Below, piece by piece: positions 15,558-21,996 of a DNA stretch of 28,785 nucleotides. The notes under the pieces were generated by a model, which saw only the letters and a list, made by a program, of their open reading frames with translations, was not told the origin of the DNA and did not search any database. Position numbers and translations under genes: made by a program. The DNA comes from Burkholderiales bacterium (GTDB lineage Bacteria > Pseudomonadota > Gammaproteobacteria > Burkholderiales > SG8-39): NCBI GenBank assembly GCA_005777205.1, contig SXNB01000059.1, positions 1 through 28,785 on the forward strand. The letters are read 5' to 3'. The stretch's first letter is position 1, and the number at the start of each line of letters is the position of its first letter.

Positions 15558-16486
15558 TTGAAGCGCTCGAACTGGCGCACCGGCGCCTTGCGCGGCGGCG
15601 TCCGGGGATTGACCGCGCCCAGGCCGGCGACGGTCTCGGGCTGGTACTCGCCCGGCACGCCGACCGGGACCTCTCCGGTGATGGTGACGCGCTCCATCAT
15701 GCGCCGATGCGGGTAGTAGTCATGCGGCGCATAGTGGTGCACCGAGCGGTTGTCCCAGATCACGACGGTGTCCACCTGCCACTTCACGCGCAGTTGGTAC
15801 TCGGGGACGCCTGCCTGCGCGTAGAGGAACTGCAGCAGCGCCTGGCTTTCGTCGTCCTTCATGTCGCGGATGCGGATGGTGAACTGCGGATTGACGTAGA
15901 TCACCCGGCGGCCGGACTCCGGGTGCACCGCGACCACCGGATGCCACGGATTGGGGAACTCGTCCTCGATCTCCCGTAACCGCTTGCGGTGGTCCGGCGT
16001 GTTGTTGAACAGGGACCGGAACGGCTTGAAGTCGTGCAGCGCCTCCAGGCCGTGGATGTGCCGCTTCATGCGCTCGGACAGGCCGCGGTAGGCCGCGGTC
16101 ATGCTGGCAAAGCAGGTGTCGCCGCCGGCGGGCGGCAGCACGCGGGCACGCAGCATGGTTGCCATGGGCGGATTCGGACGGAAGGTCTCGTCGGCGTGCC
16201 AGATGTCGGTACGCGCGGCCGGATGCTCCTCCGAGTAATCCAGCAGGATCACTTCGGGCTTGTTCTCCAAGTTGGGCGAGAACGGGTGCACCGAAAGCTT
16301 GCCGAAGCGCGCGCCGAAGGCCATCTGGTCCTCCAGCGCGATGGCCTGGTCGCGGAACACCAGCACCTCGTAGCGCACCAGCGCCTCGCGCAGGGTACGG
16401 AACACGGCGTCGTCCAGCCGGCCCAGGTGCACGCCGCGCACCTCGGCGCCAATGAAACCGTTGATGGGCAGGATTTCGGTGCTCAT
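15554..16486 (-). CDS. TauD/TfdA-family Fe(II)/2-oxoglutarate dioxygenase
   Basis: 310 residues. The iron-binding HxD pair is His97-Asp99 (TDIWHADETFRPNPP), the distal His is His251 in NRSVHHYAPHDYYP, and the arginines of PHRRMMERVTITG serve 2-oxoglutarate. Such enzymes hydroxylate next to a heteroatom and release sulfite or a phenol (taurine, alkylsulfonates, aryloxyacetates). Start ATG 16486 has GGAGG seven bases upstream; the ORF is open further into the preceding gene but that part is not TauD-like. Its stop overlaps the pcaH start (ATGA). In this context it could unmask a hydroxybenzoate from an ether or sulfonate, which PcaHG would then cleave (inference). Confidence 0.9.
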   Translation of the reverse strand: MSTEILPINGFIGAEVRGVHLGRLDDAVFRTLREALVRYEVLVFRDQAIALEDQMAFGARFGKLSVHPFSPNLENKPEVILLDYSEEHPAARTDIWHADETFRPNPPMATMLRARVLPPAGGDTCFASMTAAYRGLSERMKRHIHGLEALHDFKPFRSLFNNTPDHRKRLREIEDEFPNPWHPVVAVHPESGRRVIYVNPQFTIRIRDMKDDESQALLQFLYAQAGVPEYQLRVKWQVDTVVIWDNRSVHHYAPHDYYPHRRMMERVTITGEVPVGVPGEYQPETVAGLGAVNPRTPPRKAPVRQFERFK

Positions 16487-16497
16487 GCGTCCCTCCG

Positions 16498-17475
16498 TCA
16501 GTCCAGCTTGGCTCCGGAGACGCGCACCGCCTCCGCCCAGCGCGGCAGTTCCTCCTTCACCAGCGCGGAGAACTGCGCCGGGGTGATCGGCCCCCACGGC
16601 TCCATGCCGATCTTCACCAGGAACTCGCGGAACTCTGGCGTCTGCTGGAACTTCTGCATCTCCGCCGACAACCGCGCCACCACCGCAGGCGGAGTCGCCG
16701 CCGGCACCGAGACGCCCTGCCAGGCCTGCCAGTCGAATCCCGGCACGGTCTGCGCGATGGGCGGCACCGAGGCGACCAGGCCGTTCTGCTTCGACGCCGA
16801 GGTGCCGTAGGCGATGATCTTGCCGGCGCGAATTTGCGGCAGCGCCACGGCGGCATCCGAAAACATGATGTGGACCTTGCCGGGGATCAGGTCGATGAAG
16901 GCGGCCGGCGTGCCCTTGTAGGGGATGTGCTGCATCTCCAGCCCCAGCCGGCGCTTCAGGTCCTCCATGAACAGGTGGTGCGCACTGCCGTTGCCCACAG
17001 AGGCGTAGTTGAACTTTCCCGGACTGGCCTTCACGTGCGCGATCAGCTCGGCCAGGCTGCGAGGCGCGAACGCCGGCGAGCCCACCAGGAAGAAATTGAC
17101 CGTGCCGATGAGGGACACCGGCTGGAAGTCGCGCAGCGGGTCGATCTGCGGGCTCTTGAAAAGCGCTGGCGCGATGCCGAAGGTGGTGCTGGTGGAAATG
17201 AGCAGCGTGTAGCCATCAGCCGGGGAGCGCGCGACCTGCTCGGCGCCCAGCAAGGTGCCGGCGCCGGCCTTGTTCTCGACCACCACCGTCTGGCCCAGCG
17301 CGGCGCCGAGCCGCTCGGCGACCGTGCGCCCGAGCACGTCGGTGAGCCCGCCCGGCGGGACCGGCACCACCAGCTTGAGCGGCCGGTTGGGGAAAGCCTC
17401 CTGAGCCGGCGCCGCCACGGGAGCGAGGCACAGGGCCGCGGACAGGACTGCGAGGGTCGTCTTCCAGGCGCGCAT
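16498..17475 (-). CDS. Bug/TctC-family tripartite tricarboxylate receptor (3), first gene of the long operon
   Basis: 325 residues. The signal peptide core is LAVLSAALCLAPVAAPAQ; the mature part starts AFPNRPLKLVVPVPPGGLTD. VVVENKAGAGTLLGAEQVAR, SPADGYTLLIS, NYASVGNGSAHHLFMEDLKR and MQHIPYKGTPAAFIDLIPGK are Bug marks. I chose ATG 17475 rather than an ATG five codons earlier because GGAGGAG (17482-17488) then sits at proper spacing. A consensus-like promoter lies just upstream. The leader (GGAGGAGAT...CC.ATGCG) is nearly identical to that of the fourth Bug gene at 21044, hinting at duplication. It ends 11 bp before the TauD gene. Confidence 0.9.
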   Translation of the reverse strand: MRAWKTTLAVLSAALCLAPVAAPAQEAFPNRPLKLVVPVPPGGLTDVLGRTVAERLGAALGQTVVVENKAGAGTLLGAEQVARSPADGYTLLISTSTTFGIAPALFKSPQIDPLRDFQPVSLIGTVNFFLVGSPAFAPRSLAELIAHVKASPGKFNYASVGNGSAHHLFMEDLKRRLGLEMQHIPYKGTPAAFIDLIPGKVHIMFSDAAVALPQIRAGKIIAYGTSASKQNGLVASVPPIAQTVPGFDWQAWQGVSVPAATPPAVVARLSAEMQKFQQTPEFREFLVKIGMEPWGPITPAQFSALVKEELPRWAEAVRVSGAKLD

Positions 17476-17495
17476 CGGGATCTCCTCCATGGGGT

Positions 17496-17525
17496 TTGAC
17501 CTTCATAGCCCATGTAGTTGATACT
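17496..17525 (+). promoter_or_regulatory. opposing promoter for the HMG-CoA-lyase-like gene
   Basis: TTGACC (17496-17501), 18-bp spacer, GATACT (17520-17525). Only seven bases separate this -10 from ATG 17533, and no ribosome site is present, so the message would be leaderless or nearly so. It occupies the same DNA as the minus-strand promoter, so the two cannot be bound by polymerase together. Confidence 0.45.
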
Positions 17526-17530
17526 GTCAA
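17502..17530 (-). promoter_or_regulatory. promoter of the long minus-strand catabolic operon
   Basis: Reading the minus strand: TTGACA (17530-17525, perfect -35), a 17-bp spacer, TATGAA (17507-17502). The start point would be near 17495, giving a leader of about 20 nt that contains GGAGGAG before ATG 17475. It is the strongest sigma-70 match seen in the window. It overlaps the opposing promoter completely, and its -35 lies within the dyad TTGATACTGTCAA (17518-17530), a plausible regulator site. Confidence 0.6.
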
Positions 17531-17532
17531 TC

Positions 17533-18450
17533 ATGTCGGCCGTCGTCCTCTGCGAGTGCTTCGCTCGCGACGGGCTGCAGCACGAGCCCGCCTTCGTCCC
17601 AACCGCGGTGAAGCGCGCCCTTATCGAGCGCTTCGCCGCGCTGGGCTTCCGGCGCGTCGAGGCCACCTCCTATTCGAATCCTAAGGTGGTGCCGCAATTC
17701 GCCGACGCCTCCGACCTGCTGCGAGAGCTGCCGCGCCGTGACGGCGTCTTCTACAAGGCCACTTGCGCCAATCCGAAGGCCGTGGAGCGGGCGCGCGTCG
17801 ACCAGGAGGCCGGTTTCGGCGTCAACGAAATCAGCCTGCTGGTGTCGGCCACGGAATCGCACACACAGAAGAACCTCAAGCGCAGCCGCGCCGAGCAGTG
17901 GGCCAACGTGGAAAAGATGGTGCTGTCCGCCGACGGACGCTTTCGCTTGGTGGGCACGGTGTCGGTCGCTTTCGGTTGTCCCTTCGAGGGCAAAGTGGAT
18001 CCCGGCATCGTGGCGGAGGACGCGGAACGATTCGCCGCGCTCGGCGTGCGGCACGTCGCCATCGGCGACACTACCGGCATGGCGACGCCGCTTTCGGTGC
18101 GCGACCTGTGCGACCGCCTGTCGCAACTGGACGGGCTGGTGCCCATTGCGCACTTCCATGATTCGCGCGGCACCGGCCTTGTCAACTACGTCGCCGCCTA
18201 CGAAGCGGGCGTGCGCCATTTCGATTCTTCATTCGGGGGCGTCGGCGGCCATCCGGCAATAGTGACGTACGGCGGCGGCCACACCGGCAACGTCTGCACC
18301 GAGGACCTGGTCGGCTTGTTCGAATCCATGGGTATCGGGACCGGGATAGACTTGGAAGGATTGCTCGCAGCCGCGCGAGCCTGTGAGCAGGCGCTTGGCC
18401 GTGAGCTGCATGGCCGTGTCACAAGAACCGGATTGAACCTGCTGAAATGA
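17533..18450 (+). CDS. HMG-CoA lyase family protein with the catalytic Cys position occupied by His
   Basis: A 305-residue DRE-TIM metallolyase (HMGL-like) domain. HMG-CoA lyases split a 3-hydroxyacyl-CoA with a tertiary alcohol into acetyl-CoA and a keto acid. Arg12-Asp13 (FARDGLQHEP), VEATSYSNPKVVPQFADA, GDTTGMATPLSV and the metal-binding His207/His209 (IAHFHDSRGTG) are present. The glycine-rich loop that normally reads GGCPYA...GN, with the catalytic Cys266, is here GGVGGHPAIVTYGGGHTGN, with His240 (18250-18252) in the Cys position. This may be a subfamily with altered chemistry. ATG 17533 is preferred over TTG 17518. Its stop overlaps the next gene by four bases (ATGA). Confidence 0.85.
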   Translation: MSAVVLCECFARDGLQHEPAFVPTAVKRALIERFAALGFRRVEATSYSNPKVVPQFADASDLLRELPRRDGVFYKATCANPKAVERARVDQEAGFGVNEISLLVSATESHTQKNLKRSRAEQWANVEKMVLSADGRFRLVGTVSVAFGCPFEGKVDPGIVAEDAERFAALGVRHVAIGDTTGMATPLSVRDLCDRLSQLDGLVPIAHFHDSRGTGLVNYVAAYEAGVRHFDSSFGGVGGHPAIVTYGGGHTGNVCTEDLVGLFESMGIGTGIDLEGLLAAARACEQALGRELHGRVTRTGLNLLK

Positions 18451-19532
18451 AGCCACCGTTCAGAGCTGACCAGGTCGGCAGCCTGTTGCGCCCGAAGGAA
18501 CTCGCCGACGCCAGGAAGCAGTTCAAGGAGGGAAAGCTCGACGCCGCCGCGCTGAAGGCGATCGAGGATCGCTCGATCCTGGATGCCGTGCGCCGGCAGG
18601 AAGCCGCCGGCCTGAAGTCCATCACCGACGGCGAGATGCGCCGCGACTGGTGGCACCTGGACTTCATGACGCAGCTGGATGGCGTCACCTCGGTGGTGAA
18701 CCCGGGCCCGAAGTTCGGCGGCACCGAGGAGCAGCCGCCGATTCCGTCGGTCACCGGAAAGATCGGTTGCTCAACGCCCATCTTCGTGGACCACTTCAAG
18801 TACCTGCAGTCGGTGACGAAGCAGACGCCCAAGCTCACCATCCCATCGCCCGCGATGCTGCACCTGCGCGGCGGGCGCAGTTCCATCTCGAAGGCGGTCT
18901 ACCCCGACCTGGCCGAGTTCTGGGCTGACACCGCCGCGGCCTACCGCACGGCTATCGGCCGGTTCGCCGATGCCGGCTGCAGCCACCTGCAGCTGGACGA
19001 CGTCAGCTTTTCGTACCTGTGCGACCCGAAGATCCAGGACACGGCGCGCAGGAACGGCGATGACCCGGCGCTGCTGCCGCGCCAATACGCCGACGCCGTG
19101 TCTGCCGCGGTGAAGGACCGTCCCGCCGGCATGACGATCACCATGCACACCTGCCGCGGCAACTTCAAGTCGAGCTGGGTCGCCTCCGGCGGCTATGAAA
19201 CGGTGGCAGAGGCGATGTTCTCCTCCGGCGTGGACGCCTTCTTCATGGAATTCGACGACGAGCGATCCGGCACCTTCGAGCCGCTGCGCTACCTGCCTAG
19301 GGGCAAGAAGGTGGTGCTGGGACTGGTGACCACCAAGGTGGGCGCGCTGGAATCGAAGGACCAGATCCGCAGGCGCATCGAGCAGGCGGCGAAGTTCGTG
19401 CCGCTCGAGGACCTGTGCCTGTCGCCGCAATGCGGCTTCTCCAGCACCCACCACGGCAATGCGCTGTCCATGGACGAGCAGTGGCGCAAGCTGGAACTGG
19501 TGGTCGAGGTTGCGCGCGAAGTCTGGGGCTGA
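18447..19532 (+). CDS. MetE-like (cobalamin-independent) methyltransferase, C-terminal-domain type
   Basis: 361 residues, corresponding to the catalytic C-terminal barrel of MetE without its N-terminal half, as in YxjG-type proteins. ADQVGSLLRPKELADARKQF is the typical N-terminus. The zinc site is visible: His and Cys in MTITMHTCRGN, Glu in AFFMEFDDE and Cys in CLSPQCGFSS. SHLQLDDVSFSYL also fits. Such enzymes move a methyl (or alkyl) group to a thiol; homocysteine methylation is the default guess. In a ring-degrading cluster, disposal of a methyl group from a methoxylated substrate is possible but unproven. It overlaps the upstream gene by four bases and the downstream one by 23 bp. Confidence 0.85.
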   Translation: MKPPFRADQVGSLLRPKELADARKQFKEGKLDAAALKAIEDRSILDAVRRQEAAGLKSITDGEMRRDWWHLDFMTQLDGVTSVVNPGPKFGGTEEQPPIPSVTGKIGCSTPIFVDHFKYLQSVTKQTPKLTIPSPAMLHLRGGRSSISKAVYPDLAEFWADTAAAYRTAIGRFADAGCSHLQLDDVSFSYLCDPKIQDTARRNGDDPALLPRQYADAVSAAVKDRPAGMTITMHTCRGNFKSSWVASGGYETVAEAMFSSGVDAFFMEFDDERSGTFEPLRYLPRGKKVVLGLVTTKVGALESKDQIRRRIEQAAKFVPLEDLCLSPQCGFSSTHHGNALSMDEQWRKLELVVEVAREVWG

Positions 19533-20142
19533 CCTGGCCGCGCCGGTCACCGTCGTCCACACGCACGTCCATTCCATCCGCCTCGTGGATGGAAAATGCG
19601 CGGGCGCCGAAGCGCTCGTCGCGCGGGTGCTGCTGCAGGACGACACCGCCGGATTCGGCTTCTCGATGGACCTTGACGCCACGGTCGCGCGCGACATGGC
19701 GGCGTGGGACGGCCATGCGAAAGCCGCCGGGAAGCCGCTGTGGCGGATGCTGGGCGGCACGCGCGCCGAAGTCCCGGTCATGCTCGATGGCGAACCGGCG
19801 CTGGCGCCGGACTGGGAGGCGCTGCATCGCGGCATGGTGGCGCGGCGCTACCAACTGGTGCGCATCGATCCCTTCGCCTGGGGCGCGCTGGAGAAGGTGC
19901 AGACGATCGTCGCGGCGGCCGCGAAGCTGGGCACGCCGGTCGCGCTGCTGGCGCCCAACGGCCATCCGTGGGAAATCGCCTGGTCCGCGGCGCTGGCGGG
20001 CGATGGCGGCACGGTCATCGTCCGCGGCGAGCCGTCCTCGCCTTCGTATCCGCTGGCCGCGGATCCCGGATCCGGCGTCGACTGGACGCTGGAACCGGCG
20101 TTCGGCGCCATCCGCTGGCAAGCGCCGGACGCGGCGATGTAA
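19510..20142 (+). CDS. shortened enolase-superfamily (mandelate racemase/muconate lactonizing-like) protein
   Basis: About 210 residues. The middle, ATVARDMAAWDGHAKAAGKP then LWRMLGGTRAEVPVM, is the hallmark junction of the N-terminal capping domain and barrel in MR/MLE proteins. After that, RRYQLVRIDPFAWGALEKVQ and LLAPNGHPWEIAW resemble the first barrel strands, but the catalytic Lys motif (KxK) and the Asp/Glu/Glu metal ligands are not visible, and the protein is little over half of the usual 360-400 residues. It may be a decayed gene or a non-catalytic relative. Start is uncertain: TTG 19510 fits the domain start, ATG 19459 would overlap the MetE-like gene by 74 bp. The TAA stop lies inside a perfect palindrome. 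Confidence 0.6.
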   Translation: MRAKSGADLAAPVTVVHTHVHSIRLVDGKCAGAEALVARVLLQDDTAGFGFSMDLDATVARDMAAWDGHAKAAGKPLWRMLGGTRAEVPVMLDGEPALAPDWEALHRGMVARRYQLVRIDPFAWGALEKVQTIVAAAAKLGTPVALLAPNGHPWEIAWSAALAGDGGTVIVRGEPSSPSYPLAADPGSGVDWTLEPAFGAIRWQAPDAAM

Positions 20143-20162
20143 CCGATCGGTTACTTTTTGCC
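20136..20162. repeat. palindromic repeat, copy 1 (shared stop codons; hairpin plus T-run)
   Basis: The core GTAACCGATCGGTTAC (20139-20154) is a perfect 16-bp palindrome followed by TTTTTG. The TAA of the plus-strand gene (20140-20142) and the TAA of the minus-strand dioxygenase (20153-20151) lie in its two arms. As RNA it forms a 6-bp stem with a GATC loop and a U-run, so a plus-strand intrinsic terminator is possible. As DNA it resembles a TetR-type operator. A second copy, 26 of 27 bases identical, lies at 22919-22945. Confidence 0.8.
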
Positions 20163-20993
20163 CTTCTCCCGCATCAGCACGAAGTCGTAGTTCGCCTCGG
20201 CGACCCCGCCCTTGCCGCGCTTGAAGTCGATGATCAGCTCGGGCTTGACGCCGAACACCGCGTCGGAATCCAGGTACTTCCCGCCCTTCACGAACAGGTG
20301 CGTGATCAGCGGCTTGTAGCCCCTGGCCGTGATCCAGAAATGCAGGTGCGGCGGGCGCATCGGGTGGCGCCCGGTGGCGGTGAGCATCCGGCCCACCGGC
20401 CCGTCGTGCGGCACCGGGTAGTACTCCGGCTTCACGCAGCGAAAGTGGAAGCGCCCCTTCGCATCCGCGCGGAAGATGCCGCGCAGGTTCATGGCATTGC
20501 CCTTCTGCGAATCGTAGAAGCCGTCCGCGCCCGCCTGCCAGACGTCCAGCTGCGCGCCCGCGATCGGCCGGCCCCGCGCGTCCTTCACCGTGCCGGACAC
20601 GCTGCAGGGCACGCCGTCGGAGGCCTTCCTCGCGATGCTGGCGCCCAGCGGATAGCGTGGCGCCTTCTCGCGGTGGAAGGGCCCCAGCACCGTGGATTCG
20701 GTGGTGCCGGCGCCGGCTTGGTAGTTCAACGCATCCACCAGCATGGACACGCCCAGGGTGTCCGACATCAGGATGAACTCCTGGCGCTTGCCGGTGGACC
20801 AGTGCCCGGTCTCGGTGAGGAACTGGATGCCCTTGAACCATTCCTCCTGCGTCGGCTTCACGTCGCGGACAAAGTCGTGCACATGGCGGATGAAGCTCGC
20901 CATCACCTGCTTCAGGCGCGGGTTCCTCGTGTTGCGGATCCGGTGCAGGACTTCCGCGGTGAGCTTTTTCTCGCTGAACTTGCGCACGGCCAT
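20151..20993 (-). CDS. intradiol ring-cleavage dioxygenase, hydroxyquinol 1,2-dioxygenase type
   Basis: 280 residues, with the N-terminal helical dimer domain of catechol/hydroxyquinol 1,2-dioxygenases (about residues 1-95), then the Fe(III) beta-sandwich. Ligands: Tyr160 (WQAGADGFYDSQ), Tyr192 (KPEYYPVPHDGPVG), His216 and His218 (RPPHLHFWITARGY). TTESTVLGPFHREKAP and YLDSDAVFGVKPELI favour hydroxyquinol-type over catechol-type. The product would be maleylacetate or an analogue. ATG 20993 has AGGAGG at good spacing; an ATG ten codons earlier lacks this. It is convergent with the enolase-like gene, sharing a palindrome for its stop, and divergent from Bug receptor 4 through a 50-bp gap. It is a second intradiol enzyme besides PcaHG. 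Confidence 0.9.
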   Translation of the reverse strand: MAVRKFSEKKLTAEVLHRIRNTRNPRLKQVMASFIRHVHDFVRDVKPTQEEWFKGIQFLTETGHWSTGKRQEFILMSDTLGVSMLVDALNYQAGAGTTESTVLGPFHREKAPRYPLGASIARKASDGVPCSVSGTVKDARGRPIAGAQLDVWQAGADGFYDSQKGNAMNLRGIFRADAKGRFHFRCVKPEYYPVPHDGPVGRMLTATGRHPMRPPHLHFWITARGYKPLITHLFVKGGKYLDSDAVFGVKPELIIDFKRGKGGVAEANYDFVLMREKGKK

Positions 20994-21043
20994 GGCGATT
21001 TCCTCCTCTCGGAATGCTAACATCGCGGCCGGAGGAGATACCC
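20994..21043. promoter_or_regulatory. 50-bp divergent region with a ribosome site for each side
   Basis: Only 50 bases separate the two divergent ATGs, yet both have strong ribosome sites: AGGAGG on the minus strand and GGAGGAGATA (21031-21040) on the plus strand. Promoter elements must overlap or extend into coding DNA; TGCTAACAT (about 21015-21023) is the only AT-richer stretch and a weak -10 candidate. Co-regulation of the dioxygenase and the receptor is likely. Confidence 0.4.
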
Positions 21044-21988
21044 ATGCGCACTCTGATCGCCATCCTGCTCGCCCTCGCTTCGGCCGCCGCCGTCGCGCAG
21101 GACAAGACCATCAAGATCCTGGTCGGCTTCCCGGCCGGCGCTGGCCTGGACGCCATGACGCGCCTGGTCGCGGACCGGATGCGCGCCATCCTCGGCCAGC
21201 CGGTGGTGGTGGAGAACCGGCCGGGTGCCGGGGGCCAGATCGCGATGAGCGCGCTCAGGGCCGCCGCGCCAGACGGCCAGACCCTCGTCATGACGCCGCT
21301 GGTGACCGTGGTGACCGCGCCGCACGTGTTCCCGAAGCTGCCCTACGACGCCTTCGCGGATTTCACGCCGGTCGCGCACACCGCCGACTTCCTGTTCGGC
21401 TTCGCGATCGGCCCCAACGTGCCGGCGAAGACCCTGGCCGAGTTCGTCGCGCTGGTGAAGAAGGAGCCGCGCCACGGCAACTACGCCTCGGCCGGCGCGG
21501 GCAGCCTGCCGCACTTCTTCTCCATCCTGTTCGCGCAGACCGCCGGCATCAACATGACGCACATCCCGTACAAGGGCACGGCGCCGGCGCTGACGGACCT
21601 CCTCGGCGGGCAGATCTCATCGTTCATGGGAACGGCATCCGACCTCGCGGCGCAGCACCGCGCCGGCAAGCTGCGCATCCTCGCCACCTCGGGCGCTGCC
21701 CGCGCCCGCGTAGTCGGCGACGCGCCCACCTTCAAGGAACTGGGCTTCAACATCGAGGGCGCCGGCTGGTACGCGGTCTACGCGCCGGCGAAAACGCCGA
21801 AAGAAACCGTGGATCGGCTCTCGGGGGCCATCGTCGCCGCCATCAAGGCACCCGACATCCGCGAGAAGCTGGAGGCGCTCGGCATGGAGCCTACCGGCCT
21901 TGGGCCGGAGGACCTGGCGCGCATCCACAGGATGGACTTCGACAAGTGGGGCCCGGTGATCAAGACCTCCGGCTTCAAGCCCGACTAG
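21044..21988 (+). CDS. Bug/TctC-family tripartite tricarboxylate receptor (4)
   Basis: 314 residues. Signal peptide MRTLIAILLALASAAAVAQ; the mature part starts DKTIKILVGFPAGAGLDAMT. VVVENRPGAGGQIAMSALRA, APDGQTLVMTP, KLPYDAFADFTPV, NYASAGAGSLPHFFSILFA and MTHIPYKGTAPALTDLLGG are family marks. ATG 21044 is fixed by GGAGGAGATA upstream and by the signal peptide; a longer frame from 21014 is not needed. Its partner gene is a 2-hydroxyacid dehydrogenase eight bases downstream. The divergent hydroxyquinol-type dioxygenase suggests uptake of an aromatic or dicarboxylic acid, which is inference. Confidence 0.9.
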   Translation: MRTLIAILLALASAAAVAQDKTIKILVGFPAGAGLDAMTRLVADRMRAILGQPVVVENRPGAGGQIAMSALRAAAPDGQTLVMTPLVTVVTAPHVFPKLPYDAFADFTPVAHTADFLFGFAIGPNVPAKTLAEFVALVKKEPRHGNYASAGAGSLPHFFSILFAQTAGINMTHIPYKGTAPALTDLLGGQISSFMGTASDLAAQHRAGKLRILATSGAARARVVGDAPTFKELGFNIEGAGWYAVYAPAKTPKETVDRLSGAIVAAIKAPDIREKLEALGMEPTGLGPEDLARIHRMDFDKWGPVIKTSGFKPD

Positions 21989-21996
21989 CCGCGCGC

